A stretch of DNA of 64,000 bases from Macropodus opercularis (taxonomy: Eukaryota; Chordata; Actinopteri; Anabantiformes; Osphronemidae). Within the stretch, counting starts at the first letter, position 1. Each line of letters opens with the position of its first letter. This document shows, piece by piece, positions 12,705 through 55,390 of this stretch. The stretch is from NCBI GenBank assembly GCA_030770545.1, contig CM061104.1, forward strand, positions 12,409,001 to 12,473,000, read 5' to 3'. The position numbers and the translations under genes are program-made. Below the pieces are notes generated by a model. That model had not been told where the DNA came from. It saw only the letters and a list, made by a program, of their open reading frames with translations, and made no database searches.

Positions 12705-12846
12705 CCATACCCCCTTCGCTTGTGCTTCCCCAAAGTTCCAATATTCCAGTGCACTCTCTAAATTGCCTTTTTTAAGTGGTTATGCTTTCACATCCGTTTA
12801 TCAAAGATGAAATTTGAATTCAAGTAAGCTGCACAAAGAGAATGGA

Positions 12847-12852
12847 ATTAAA
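12847..12852 (+). terminator. Candidate poly(A) signal ATTAAA of the ACL4-like gene
   Basis: ATTAAA, the commonest variant hexamer, lies 143 bases after the stop. A T/GT-rich stretch follows at about 12869-12902 (gagttgttt, gcgtttggtg), as expected of a downstream element. It would give a 3' UTR of about 170 bases. No canonical AATAAA is closer. Confidence 0.5.
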
Positions 12853-12902
12853 ACCTGCAGGCTACTCAGTCTCCTTCAGTGAGTTGTTTAATGCGTTTGG
12901 TG

Positions 12903-15900
12903 AAATAAGTGCATACTTGAGTAATGCTTCCCTAATATCCCTGACAGATGTTGATCAAAGAAATTAGTTTTAGATCTGTGCTTCTTACCAGCAGCAAAAG
13001 CAAAGCACATTTGAAAGCTTTTACCACACACCCACGCATGCTTTCTACAAGTAAATATACACAACACGTGTATACACACAAACAAAGATGCACAAAGACT
13101 GCGCATTAATTACTTCAGATCTTCCTCAATAGAGCAGCAGCAGCGGTTTCCCTGTGCAGCTAAGTAAAATATCTCATTAGGATGTACGTACTATTAAAGC
13201 ATCTGGTGTCTGCCAGAAAACAGATCCACCATCTTTACACCTCTAATATTCTAAGTTTATGTGAAAGTTTATTCTCTTCTGTGTTTTTTCTCTCCCTTTG
13301 TTGTTAACACATTGGATTCATAAAAGACACAATAGAGAGAATTTGACATCATCTTATGCAGCAGGCGTTGCTCTCTCTGCAGGAACTGTTCAAAGTGGCA
13401 GACACGAAGCGGTTCAGAAAGGAGAACCAAGCACTGCAGATTGCACCGCAGCCTTTTAAAATGCTCACAAAGTGTTGTGTAGCATATTGGCATGGGTTAG
13501 TATAATGGCTCGGCGCAATAATGGATCGATGCGTTTCACTTTCTTTTGTGTTTTGCACAGTCGAGTGCAGCAGAGGTGAAGAGGCGGTTTATACATCGGA
13601 GCAGTGCACAGCTACAGCTACACATGCAGCTGCTGTATGTGGACCAGGAAGATTTGGATATCTTCTAGTAGCAACGCTGACAGTCGGGTTTGAAAACCTG
13701 TATCATCAATATTGATTGCATTAAACAGCCTCTAATATCTCCAAACAAAACAAACAGCTCATTGATGCTCTTTCCTTTAGTGAAAGTGGAATTGACTGGT
13801 TTGAAGTTAGATTTTTGTCTCCGACATAATAACGTTTTAAATTGGAGTTTGTACTGGGGTTTCTGTGAGCTTGTAAAGAATACACAAAAGAACAGTTGTG
13901 GATTTTCTAAAGCTCTCTGATATATTTTTGCCTCACGGTTGAGGCTTGTTTTTTATTTTTCTATGAACTGACATTTTCTCCCCAGATGCCTGTAGTAGAG
14001 GGACTGTTGCATGTGTCGTGCATGTTGCCACACACATCCACTCAAAGTATTTCTCCATGCAACATGCCTGTTACCGAACACAACACACCACAGGCATCCA
14101 CTGATGCGCAACCCCTTTGAAGAATTTCAGAACCGGTAAATAGGAACGTTATCTAAGATCTTAGTCCTGATAGTGGCCAGGCTGCAAGCCGAGAGGCCTG
14201 TTTGGGGATACAGGGGTTCAGATACCCTGATCCGATTGTGCGTGTTTATGTGAAAGGAGCATATAATGCAGCTCAGGAGACTAAATACCAATATAGAGTG
14301 TTTGTGTGCGTATATGCTGCAGGTTATCGTAGCCTAATGTGATATGATGTGTTGTTATTTGTGGACTGGGCTTTGCTCAGAAGTATTCGTGTCTGTGATG
14401 TTTAGTGTATAATATTGCATGAAGAGTACAGGCCTGGAGGACGGGCTACCTGGAGCGATGCTGTCATCCAGCATTTGGCTTGATAATTAAAATGCGATCT
14501 AGTGTGTATGTGTTTTTCAGCAGTAGTGTGTGTGTGTGTGTTGGTTTTTTTTTTACGGCATGTGTCCAAGCAGCTTGTCTGCAGTGCTGTGATTAATGAC
14601 TCCAGGGGTGAGCAAACATCAGCAGTCAGCCCTTTCTGGTTATTCTGAGCTGACCTAGTGTGAGAGGGCCATAGTGGACACAAAGCCTCGGGTGATCTCA
14701 AAATCCTTGGCCATTCTCTCACCTGTACATCAGCCTCAGCACCGCAGGAATGTTTTCCCGTGCTGAGAGAGGAGAGTAAAGTTTCTACACAAGGACACAC
14801 ATTCAATCACAGGGAAAGGACACTCACTGTTTGCTTGCATTCTTTCCACCGCTCTGCTGAAAATCGCTTTCTGAAAAGCCGACATGGCTCTCGGAGAGAC
14901 CAAAACCACAGTCATAATCAGACTTTTATAAATATACGCCGTGCCTCGCGTCTACAACTCTTTTCCATCTTTCATATTTCAAGGTCTCATTTTTCAAATT
15001 AACAAATGTCTACATAAAAAAAACTGCTTAGTGAAAGCCCAGGGTGCGTTTATATATGAGCCAGATTTGTCTGTTTACCTGTATGTCAGACTATCTTTGG
15101 AGACCTAGCGGCACGTCTTCGGTCTCCAGGGAAACCAACCCATAATTAGTATTTCAACGTGTGTAGATATGTGTGTGTGTGCCTGTATGTGTTTTTTTTA
15201 ATAATCGACGTTAATGAGATGAGTGAAGGAGAGAATAATCCTGGATTAACAGCTTAAAAATTCATATGTCGTCATAACATCCTCATTGGGTCTTAATCGC
15301 TTAAAATAGAGTAACACAAATACAACTACCAGCGATTGTCCGTGCATCAGGTAGCTGAATCCTGCAAACACGGTGCGTGTGCTGTTTATCCTGCGTTGGT
15401 GTATGTGTGGATCGCTGACTTAATTAGAGAGTTAAGCAGGGCGCTGCTCCGAAGGGATTAGGGGGGAAATTATCAGAATCTGGAGACTTAAAGCTGAAAC
15501 CAGTTAAACGGAAACAGCAGGGAGATCAGGACTCGCAGGAGAAAGGAGTTTGAGATGGAGTTTTACTGTGTCTGCGCACATTTACATGTTCATCTGTGTT
15601 AATTGAAGTTATAGCACTCGAGCTGGCTCTAAAGTGAACAAACTCTTCCAACCTCTCTCGAAGCTACTGCTGCGTGCTTGGGGCGTGGACAGTGTTCGGA
15701 TGCGGGAGAAGCTGAGTAGACGCTCATTTATTCTGAGTGAAGGCATTAGAAGGTGACAGAAATTCAGACAGACAGGACAAATAAGACAAAGGACAAAAAT
15801 CGACCCTGCTGACTTGTAGAGAGTGACAGTAGAGAAGAGCTGCTGCTCTCTTGTGCCTCACATCCCTTCTGCTGCACCTGTGCATTCACAGTGTGAATGA

Positions 15901-18900
15901 ACGGCATAAAAGGAGTGATGGGTGTCTGACGCATGGGTTTTCCTCACAGCCACTGTAAGAAGCTATGACTCCTGTGACCTTTATCCTCTGCTGTGAATCT
16001 CTTTCTTGCATAGAATGATTTTGTGGGTGGATGCAGAGCGTCTGACCTAGGAAAAGCTGATGGACTGATAAAAAGGGTTGCGACACACAACTTTATGGGG
16101 ATTAATATGATCAATAAAAGGTGCTGTGGTCTTAATGGAATGGCTGATGTTCATTACTTGGTGCTGTTGATTGCTTCAACCGTAAACTTTCTGTGATAAC
16201 TGTTGTTTTTTGTTTTCAGTGTTTTCTGCAGAAACTCATTACATCTCATAATTAACTCTCAGAAAAATCATCTTTATCATTGATCTGTGTGTTTTGGTCA
16301 ATAAGGCTATTTTAGAGAATCCCGCTGCTCCCATTGTCTGAGGATTTGATGTGTTACCGCAGCGCTGCATGCACACAGTTTGTGCGCGTGTTGCCTTTGT
16401 TTTGTGTGCACATGCATAGTAATCGTTGGTGGGAACATCTGTCTCTCAGAGATAACATAACCAGGGAATTAGCCATGCTGTCTTACAACCGAGCATCTCA
16501 TCTCGCTGTTACAGCTCCCGAAATCATACCCTGTTACACCTGTGTGTGTGTGTCTCTGTGTGTGCGCGTGAGTGTAAGCAATGTGCTGACAGTGTCATGT
16601 CCTTGGGCGACTGTGCCAAGTTTAAGAGTATCACCAAGCCCACTACCTCCTCTAATCCTTAAATCCATCATAGAGCAGAATTCACATAGTTATTTCTACA
16701 TAACACAAATCCTACACAAACAAGTCTTACCTCAACAACAGAGCCAAGGATACAGTAAGTGGATAGAGTGAAACAAAAAAAAAATCCACTGGTGTTTTAT
16801 CGGATAAAGGTGCTTGTCTGCTTCTGAATGGTAAACAGTGATAAACCTTTTGATGTCAATGCTAAAAACAGCCTGAAGCCACTTAGCTTTTCATATACTG
16901 CACCTGCAGGAGCAGCAACGTCTCCTGACACATCAGTGGTGACAGATTTCTCTTTGAACTGCACCTTTTATAGGAGTTCAAAAGTTAACAAAGTGAGGCT
17001 CCAAACGACAACTAGAAATGCAGCACACTACAAAGTGGTTAAGTTACAGGACACTCGCCTGTTAACCACTGGTCGATTTCCTAAAATTCAGTGGAATTGT
17101 TATAGTATTACTCCTACTCTTAGTTTAATGTTTGTAAGAGATACATGGATTCAGTACAAAGATGTAAATTGGAGTAGAGCTGCCTGGTACTGTGTGTCAC
17201 GCTCTGCCACGACTCAAGAAAACTTTTAATGAATGTCACTGCTGGAAAAAAGGTACAGTACACTGTAAGATTTTTCGTCTATGATAATAATAATAGTACC
17301 GCTGTTAAGGATACGGACTATAAATGAGCGGCGCAGGGACGACGACGCGTTATGGTGCCTTTCTTCTCTTCCCAGCCGGAGAGCAGCCGAAGGAGCCGAA
17401 CGCAGCCCCACTGGCCTGGTTGAATCAAAGAGGGGTATGAGGACGGGAAGTGTCTCATTTAAACAGCACTGCAATTTGGGTCAATGGATCGCCTCAGCAG
17501 CCGCAAGGGGCTCAGTGCAATCCTAACAATCAAACGAGCTGCCGATAGAAGATAGACAGATCCCAGCAGCAGCTCTCTGTGACCGCCAGGGTTTTTGACT
17601 AAGTGCCATCTTCACTCTTTATACCTCATTAATTCACAGGAGCGTTGGGTAAGGAAACTGCTTCTTCTCAATGATAAATCATGTCAGACGCACAAATACA
17701 CAAACGCATGTAGACGGGTGCACACAGCAGCAAAGCAGGAACACATGGGGGAGGGGGGCAAGTCTCAGGGCTTAGGTAATGATTTAATCAGTCACTGACA
17801 GAAAGTGCAGTGATTTTGTGATGACCAATTTTCACCCGCACCCTGGGTGTCAGATTCCAGTTTTGCACCATGAACAGATTTGAAGGCCCCTTCGTGAAAC
17901 TCCTTATAAAATCCTTTTTTTTAATGAAAATCGTTTTCGTCCTTCCCCCTTAAGACCGTGTGAGTGATTTAATTCACATGAACGGCAAAGAGGATGGAAG
18001 CAAAAAAGCGGAGTGGGTTGATTTTATGTCATCTCCCTGATAATCACTATTGGAGGACTGAGAGGTTGCAGCTCATTTGGAGTATCTTTAAATTGAACTC
18101 TGGGATAAGAACGAAGCAGTAGGTTGTGTGTGTGTTGAGATAGAGGGGTTTGATGCTGTAACAGCTGCTAATTATTGCTGCTCTATATTTCACACAGTCT
18201 GTTTGATCTCTTGTCCTGTGGAGAGAGATTGGGATTCTCTGTTTTTCACAAACTCACTCATTTGCACACGCAAAGGCTCAGAGGTCACGAGGAGGAGAAA
18301 GACGAATTGTGCTCTAATTACTGAATCTCTGCAGGAGCTGACTTATATTTCCAGCCAGCGTCTCATGACTCAGAGTGTAAATTCCGTGTCTTGTTTTTGC
18401 GTCTGTATTTATGTCGCCCCTTGCTGTAGCCCCCCCTGCGTGCTGGGCTGTGTTCACTGATATCATGGAGGGCAAATCAATCCAATCTCTCAAAGCACTC
18501 TGGGTAGTCCGAGTCCATAGACCATCTGGATGCCGCTCTGTTCTCTTCTGTTCAGCTCCCAGAGTGTCGACCGCTGCAGTGATCAACGGTTTGGCAAGCA
18601 GCTTTAATGCACCCGTGCCTTCAGCAATCACCAGGCTTGGATGCATAGCAACAGTTACTAACCATCATAACCCTTGGCGAGACATGCAAGCAAGAGCCTC
18701 ATTGATGTCATTAGTTTTTATCCCGCATATTATGGCATTCAAGCACATGTGGCTGGCGCTGTCTGGCACACATGAAGTATCTGTTGGTTTGAAGCTGAGC
18801 GGATCTTATTTTTATGGATCTCATGGTGGACCAAAGGTCAAAGTGGATATTATGACAACAAATGAGAGCTGAATCTGTTTGGCAGTTAAAGCAAGCTATG

Positions 18901-19389
18901 AAGAAATATGGCTTTTATATTTAAGGGCCAACATATGTGACTAATGCAACAAAAAGACAGATTCGTCTGTCACGTAGAATTGAATTGTGGATTTCAGTTT
19001 AGGGATCAGGACCCACTGCAGAAAATAGACCAGCATTATTTCTGCCACACAGCATTAGGTCGGTTTCTTCTAAGCATATTTTTTCTATATTTATGCTTTT
19101 AGTTATGAAATATTGAAATATTGAATTCCCTGTCAAGGGGTCACAAGCAGATGTTGCTTCATGCTAATGGATCATAAAGGCTGGAAATCTATGGTCTGTG
19201 ATCTTTTGAAGGAGGAGTGATGACCAACCACAGCGCTAACGTCTCATGTTGTTGCAGAATGTTACACAATCAACCTGAATCGCTTTAAAGCTTTTGTTTT
19301 TTTCCCCCCAAGCTTTAATGTAACCGATACGTGTCTGATGCGGTGCGGTAAAAAAAAAAGACCACGTCAGAGGAAGAGCTGGTTCACCT
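12903..19389. other. Intergenic region between convergent genes
   Basis: It lies between the 3' ends of the ACL4-like gene (plus) and znf804b (minus); the znf804b 3' UTR probably occupies part of 19.4-20.1 kb. I saw no convincing exon, RNA gene or intact transposon. Points of note are a CpG-dense patch at about 17320-17410 and a 133-codon open frame at 16828-17229, neither with a recognised identity. Confidence 0.6.
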
Positions 19390-19395
19390 TTTATT
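19390..19395 (-). terminator. Candidate distal poly(A) signal (AATAAA) of znf804b
   Basis: A canonical AATAAA on the minus strand about 720 bases after the stop. It is the first perfect hexamer downstream and would give a longer 3' UTR than the ATTAAA at 19890. Confidence 0.35.
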
Positions 19396-19889
19396 CTATT
19401 GTTTACCATGATTCTAATGTCATCAGGATATTTACACTATAGAGACAGCAGGCCCTGTGTCAGATACATGTGTCAGATATGGAAATGAGATGATGTTTGT
19501 GTATGTCCATCCAGATTTAGCTCTATGTTACACACACACACTATACAGTATAATACTGGGTGTGCTAAGCCCCCCAGGTCCATAGAGTGTTATTTATGTT
19601 TGCTGAAAGTCAGACTCAAACTCAGATAACCTGTGTGAAATGTAGATAAGGGGAGAGTATCACTTTCTCCTGCCCCTCTGTCGCTGCCATGAAGGATACT
19701 TCAAAAGGCAGCTGGTGTGTCTGTGGTTCAGAGGGAAAGAGGGAGGATGACACAAGCCCAGCTTGTCTTTGAATAGCAGGTGCACCTTTCCCTTTCTTCT
19801 CGGCCTGAATGATGGATGTAGCAAAGGATCAAAGTCTGTTTTCTCACTGTCTGCTGCAGCATAGCAGAAGGCTAAATGGAGCAACAAAT

Positions 19890-19895
19890 TTTAAT
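19890..19895 (-). terminator. Candidate poly(A) signal (ATTAAA) of znf804b
   Basis: Reading the minus strand, ATTAAA lies about 218 bases after the stop and is the nearest acceptable hexamer. A canonical AATAAA follows farther on, at 19390-19395. Which is used cannot be told from sequence alone. Confidence 0.3.
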
Positions 19896-20112
19896 TTGGA
19901 AATGGTCAATAGTTGGTCTGCTTGTGTGTATGCACGTGTTTAAGTGAGGCCATATGTGGAGGAGACTTGGAGTTGATGCTAGCAAAAGCTCTGACATATC
20001 CCCATTTCAAATAGTAGGCTTTTGTCCAAAGCAACAAATCCTCCCCTCTCTCTCGCTCACAAATCTGTGTTGCCAAGAAAGATTAATAAACATGGCAGCC
20101 GCTGCGTGAAAA

Positions 20113-49010
<28,898 letters not shown>

Positions 49011-51399
49011 GCAGCTGGGGGGATGAAGAAAACGCAAAGCAGGACAAGAAGGTCTCAGCGAGGGGCCCCTCTGCTTTGTGTTTCTTGAAATATGCAACAG
49101 CATAGATGCATATCTCGTATTTTGTTCGTATTCTCTCTTTGTTCTTCTTTAGGACACTCGTACTTCTTGTGAAGATTAAATACGTGTCAGCAAATACACT
49201 TGATTCTACGGCTCCTCGTCAACAGCCTTAAGATTTAGGGCAGCAATAAATTTAGACTGAGTGTCCTTAAATGTACCTCCAGTTACTAAATCAAAATAAC
49301 GGCAAGCCAAGGTGCCGTGTTGAAGCCTTATCGCTTCCTTTACACAGCAGCCAGTAAAAGGACACCTTATGAAAACGTTTAGTTTATTGTTTTTAAGGCA
49401 AGTGAACGTCCAAACACTTATAAAACCATATGGCTGATCTGTGCACTTTTGCGGCCTTTGCAAACACATTATTCTCAGCAGCCTCCTACTCTTTGCCAAA
49501 CTGTTGTTTCTGTGCATCCTACTCACTGTTTTTCATTCTTCAGCCAGTTCCTGCAGGTTCAGTCCAGTCCTCAGGCCCAGGTTCCTGCCACTTCACATCC
49601 ATCCCAAACCCGTGTCCTTTGTAGTTGCCTGAATCACTGCATCAAGTCTCAAAGCAAGCAAAAACAACATTTTGTTGCTAGAGTTTTAACCTCTGGGGCG
49701 CCGCCATTTTTATTTACAGAAAACAGAAATAATGATTCACAGCACAGTGTTTAGTCCTTGTGTGTGGGCCTGTTATTGGACTTCAATTTTCATTGTTATA
49801 CAAAAAATACACATGCACACAGTCTGTATTTTGGAGAACACACGTTAATAATAAAGTCTTTATTCATCTTTCAGGAGACTCAGTAGAGCTTGTGGCATTG
49901 ACTAATGTTGTGAGACAAAGAAGAACTTAATGGTAGATAAAAAGTGGGTCAAGCAAAGTTTGTTCAGAGTGCAAAGAATTGCTGCTGCGCTACTTTGTGT
50001 CCGTCCTTCCACCATCTCTGAGCAGACTATTCATTTTAGCTGTTATGAAGTGACCTCAATCATCCATGGCTGGATGTTAGTAGGTGTCATTCCAGTGCCT
50101 GAAACTGTAATAAAAACAGAGCCAATCTTGGATTTCTTCATAGCATAGCTTTTATTAAAAAGTAAGCTTAAAACTAAGACAGCTCGGCTAAGATAGAAAG
50201 AAATATTTTATGTAACTCTTGAGTTCTTTGTCATCTGGTTATTTAAAGAAGAAGTGAAGGAAGAACAAACAAACAAACTGCAGTTTCCACCAGGACAGTA
50301 TTTTGTGTTAGTATATTTGTTTGTCTGTGTTGTACTACTGTACCAAGTGCTGCAGTGTTTTTATTTTTCTTGCAGTCTCGTGAGGCGTGAAAACCTGGAG
50401 GGAGTTTTCTCTGTTGTGAGTTAGTTTACAGACGGATTCTTTTAGTCAATCAATAAATCTCCCAACTGAATTTTCTTCATGACATTGTGCAAAGTCTTGG
50501 ACTGGCCCTGGTTTTGATTGTTAGTGTGTTTTGGACAGATTGAAGGAAAAATGTTCTCATACTTGCTTCTGAAAACACTTGAGTTGTGTGAAATCTGTAT
50601 TTCGTACGCAAAGCAGAAAAACGATGGTGTCTGTTCAAGCTGTTCTGCTGGAGGACACACTTGGACTCATGATTTCAATAATTTGAAAATGCTGGCTGTG
50701 GCTCTGTTGTGCTGATTATGTATTTCTGCATGATTGTGTACTGCAGGTTTGCATGCTCATACATGAGTACAGCAGATTTTCCTCTGCTTATTTGAGCTCC
50801 TCTCTCTCCAGTGATTTGCTTTCCGCTTAGCTGTCCAGGATCTTTTCTCGGTTTATTGTAACCCTGAGGGTCAACAGTGTGTGTGTGTGTGTTTGTCCGT
50901 GCACATGCTGTAATTGTGTGTCTGTCTTAACTGTACTGATGCCGATCTTTCCCAGTGGTCAGGATTATCGGTTTGCTTGCCGATCTGCAGTCTAAAGACA
51001 TCATTGCCCTGTCGCTGCAATTTCCTCCTGCAGCCACCGGCCCAAAACTCCACAGATCCCATCAGCTCCCTAATGGCACCAAAGCCGTCTTAGTGAAGCA
51101 AACACCAGCCTGCTCAGACACTTAGAGTATGATTATATACAAACACCTAGAGACACACACGCAGCACATGTTTTGAATCAGTGATAGAAACATTGTCTTC
51201 ATGCTTTTCTTATCCCCCTCACTACTTGTGAATACAGTTCCCTCACACAAAGGAAGGGAAACCAATTTCGTGCAGGAAATTACCTCCATACTATCTTCTG
51301 GCAAAAAAAAAAAGTCAGTTAATTTCTTATTGAGTTAAGCATCGATAGGTAACTGTGTCCTGGAGAGTCACTGAGAGTGAAGTAGCAGCAGGAGTGATA

Positions 51400-51475
51400 C
51401 AAAATACTGTGGTTCAGGATGTTGGCTGGTCACCCATCAAGCGTGGGTTTGATCCCCACAACAAACAATGTTTGT
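51400..51475 (+). repeat. Possible SINE-like (tRNA-derived) fragment
   Basis: The segment ggctggtcacccatcaagcg followed by gggtttgatccccac resembles the head of tRNA-derived fish SINEs. GGTTTGATCCC is close to the Pol III B box GGTTCGANTCC. No clear A box or tail was seen, so this may be chance. Confidence 0.3.
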
Positions 51476-54400
51476 GCTATGTATGTATGCATCAGTATCT
51501 TCAGGTTGTATGTGCAGAGAGGGAGGGATTGGGGGGGGGGGTGTTTGCACTGATCATCCACAAGAGGAAAACTGTTGTGTGTATTTTAAACACTCTAATT
51601 CCCCGAAGTACCTCCCCTCTCCCTTGCTCTCTTCCTGCACACATTACCAATGGAAATGATGCAGTGATGCTGAGATGAGGGAGGTGGGCGGGCAGGTAGC
51701 AGAGTCAGAGGGAGAGTGAGCGAGACACACGCAGATGGAAATGAGAGAGAGAGAGAGAGAGAGAGAAGGAAAGTCTTTGTGTTTTCCCCAGTTTCTGCCT
51801 CTGGCTCTTTTCCCTCTCCTCTCTTCTTATAAACCACAGAAATATTACAGTTAGGGTTTGGGCGCATATTGCTGTCTTTTATGTGCAGTGGATGAGATTG
51901 CTTCTGAATGTATTATGATCTAGAAGTGAGAAGTTTGTGCATGTGTGGGAAAATGAATGTGCGAGAGTGGGTGCGTTGTGTCTGTGTGTGGGTCAGGACA
52001 ATGTTGCCTCCACAGACGCACCGTGGCCTCACTGTGAAAACACCACGCAAGCATTTTGTACAAATTAGGAGGCAGAAGATAATTCCAACAAGTAAGTCGT
52101 TTTCCATGGACAGGTTGGATGAGAGCGATTTCATTCATCAAATAAACATTTTTTCAGAGCAGCGTTCAATTTATGAGCACAACAAGCTGTCTCTTGGCCG
52201 TCAGCGGTGCACAGCTGTCCATGTCTCTCTGCACATATGTTTGCACATATACATGTAAATATGTGGCCAACTTGGGATTTACCACGCTAATATGTGCATT
52301 TGCCCGTGTGTGCCACTATACATTGAGATTGATTGCACATTGCAGCGTGTTTGCATGTATATATTTCAGGCGTTGCATGTGTATGTGTGTGTGTGTGTGT
52401 GTGTACATCCCAGTGAGAATATGAAAACGCCATGAACTGCGGGTGAGGCTTCGCACACACGGGTCCCGAACTGTGGATTGATAGGAATGAAATATTCCGT
52501 AATCTAAATGTAAATGGAAGTGAAATTTACCGGTGGGTTCTATGTAATTACCAGTGCCACAATTTATTAGAGTTGTGTTTGTGTAAGACGGAGGCAAAGA
52601 ACGAGAGAATATGAGGGAGAGAGAGAAGGATGAAGGGAAAAATAAAAAGGACAAATGAGGGAGTGCGGAACGGCGATCTGAATGACAGAGTAAGAGAATG
52701 GATGACTGATATTTAGTTATGGGTTCATGGCTGAGCAGTTTAAGTGCAGACTCACCGTGAGGGAAAAAGGAAATACGAAGTTGGTCAAACTTGGTCAAGA
52801 AGATGCTGGAAAAACCTCAGAAGAAGTAGAAGTAGAGTGGAATAGTCTCCGCTCTGACCGTGACTCTGTTCAGTATAAAGCAGAACGGAGCCGAGGGTAG
52901 AAGTCGGGAGAGTTGCCAGACTTCAGCCTGTCAGCGATGACAAGCTGGCTTGATCTGTTGGGTGGTAGTCAATTAGTCACTCTTTGGTAAAGTGTTCTGA
53001 TATGTCTCTGATATATGGACAGCAGATGAGTTGTCCCCTGTCCTGGCATGAACTTTGCTGCAAGAGAAATTGGTGTCAGAGACGGATGCGTGAAGAAAGA
53101 TAGGGATCGTTAAGGTGTGCTGCTGTGCTAACGCTATTAATGAGACTGCAACACTCCCTCATGTGTGTACTTCTACGCGTGTGTTTGTATTTGCATACAT
53201 TTGCTCAAACTCCCTGTCACAGTCCGGTGGGGTAGATGCCGTTTCACTGCACATAGACAGCAATTCATTTCTCATATCTCCAAATCCTCTCTGCCTCTCC
53301 TCCTCCTCCCTCATTTGCCCTTTTCCCTCTTCCCACTCAGCCCTCTCCCGTCCTTTGGCTTGGTCCCTAGAAGCTAATCAGCATACATTCTGCTGCAGAT
53401 AAAAGTAATGGACCTTAGAGTTAGCTCCAGTGCAGGGGTACACATCCAGAATGGATGACATCAGGCTACACACGTTTCCTTCAGTTTCCCGCTCTGTTCT
53501 TTGCACTTGTGTCCCTCTGTTATTTGTGTTGGTAAGCAACTATATGTGTGCCATGAACTTTTAGCACCTCCATCAACCCTGCACTTGTTTGGCGTTGTGA
53601 TGCCTTATTCAAACTGTATTCACTGGATCAAGAGATGCTGCAGGAAGCATATGAATCTGCTTTTCCTTTATTATGACAGTAGCGGGTTGTTTGGAAAAGC
53701 TGTTTATTTATTGGAATATCAGTAGGGTTGTGTAAATAATAAATGAGGTCGTCTGATGGGGTCTTCAGTTCATCCCAGAGGACAATGGGAAACCAGTTTT
53801 AGTCAAACACTCAAGAGTCCTCTCACCTACAGTTACCATGCTAGAAAGTGACAGTTTTGAGTTTTAGAGGGAGCAGACACTCCACTATATGGCATCAATG
53901 CCTGTAGAGGAGGAGAGAAAGAGGGTGAGGAGAGGAGTCCCGGCTGGAGGAGCCCTTATCCAGCCTGGCTCGTTGCTCCTCTGCTCTTGGCTGTTAGCCA
54001 CGCCAAGCAGCACCTAGCAGGGTCAGAAGAAGTGAGGTCATGTGAATCATGGAAGCAGTTAAAGATCCACTTGGCAGCAAATGGCAAATTCACCACTGAA
54101 GGTCAGACATATATCACCTAACAGAGGGAGATAGGCGTGTAGCTGGGGCAGAAGTCAAGAGGGACAGGGGAGAGGACAAAGATAAATATCTTCCATCTTT
54201 CACTCTATTGTTCTTTTTTGCCAGAGGGAGAGAGAAATGCAGGCGGCAGTAGGACACTGTCCCATCTTTGCCGCAGTAACATACAGCCCAGCAGATGAGC
54301 TTTATAGTCTGGTTGTCCTGCTCGTGCGTAAAAGCAAAGATGCCATGTAGAGAAACGTAACCTGTAACTCCATCCTCTCTTCCTTCCAACGGCACACATG

Positions 54401-55352
54401 CAAATAAACACATACGTGTTTCAACCTCTGCTAAAGAGTCTACTGTATCTGTGGTGTGTGTCATCCTGGTGACGAGAGCTCCTGGAGCCAGAGGAGCAGC
54501 ACAGTGACCTGTCTCAACTCGCTTTAATTGAATCAGTCTTCTCAAATTCCCAACAGGCTTCTCCGCTGGGGCTGTTGCTGCTTTTATCTGTTGCGCGGCT
54601 CTGCACCGATCTGGGGTAGGGAAGGAAGCCGCTTCGCTTTGTGTACAAGAAACCAAAGTCACATCACGGCACATTACAGCCAAGCTCGCTGTGATTAATG
54701 TGCTGGGGGTATCCAATTTTGTGTTTATTTCATGCACAAGAGTGTGTGTGTGCTCGTGTGTGCGCGTGTTTTAATGTACTTGGCCCGGTCTATCAGTTAG
54801 ACTTTAATCTAATGTGGTAGCCAGGCCTGCCATGGTGACCTGTAATGATTTACAGCTGACCCCGGTTCTCCAGCTCAATACCCTCTCCCCCTACTGCAGC
54901 GAGTACAGCGCACTGCAAGTGTGTGTTGGAGGAGCCATCTTTGCATATATGTCAATACCAGCCTGTTAACATACAATATGGACAGTTTGTGCTTGTGGGT
55001 CGCGACGGCACCTTGACTTTAAATCCCCACACAATCACAACACAGCCCCACACTCCACACCTGTCTCTGTCTTTCTTGCTCTTTCGTTTTCTCTTTGACC
55101 TTCAGTTTGAGTTTATGGGACTAACCTCCAATCCTATAAACAGGCCACAGTCTAAGCCACACACACGCACACACACATGCACGCACGCACACAGAATGGT
55201 TATTGGTTTTATAACTGGGAGACTCCCATCCTCCTCGTCTCTCTGCAAGATGAGAGGTGTTGAAATGAAATTCTCCTGCAGAAAAGCTCTGCTCTTACCT
55301 GGGATTTAGAAAAGCTCTAGCAGGAATCCCTCTCTTTCTCTCTTTCCCTCAG

Positions 55353-55353
<1 letters not shown>

Positions 55354-55383
<30 letters not shown>
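55354..55383. repeat. (CA)n microsatellite
   Basis: A CA run of about 15 units next to a CT-rich stretch. Confidence 0.95.

Positions 55384-55390
<7 letters not shown>

Noticed and set aside
14210..14232. B-box-like text (ggggttcagataccc) as a tRNA gene
   Set aside because: No matching A box, acceptor stem or cloverleaf could be folded around it.
18128..18872. Overlapping plus-strand frames of 110 and 153 codons
   Set aside because: No domain, no splice structure and no conserved motif; typical chance frames in intergenic DNA.
52316..52798. A 160-codon minus-strand frame upstream of znf804b
   Set aside because: It contains a (GT)n-derived repeat and a CT-rich Ser/Leu stretch; no homology or splice signals.
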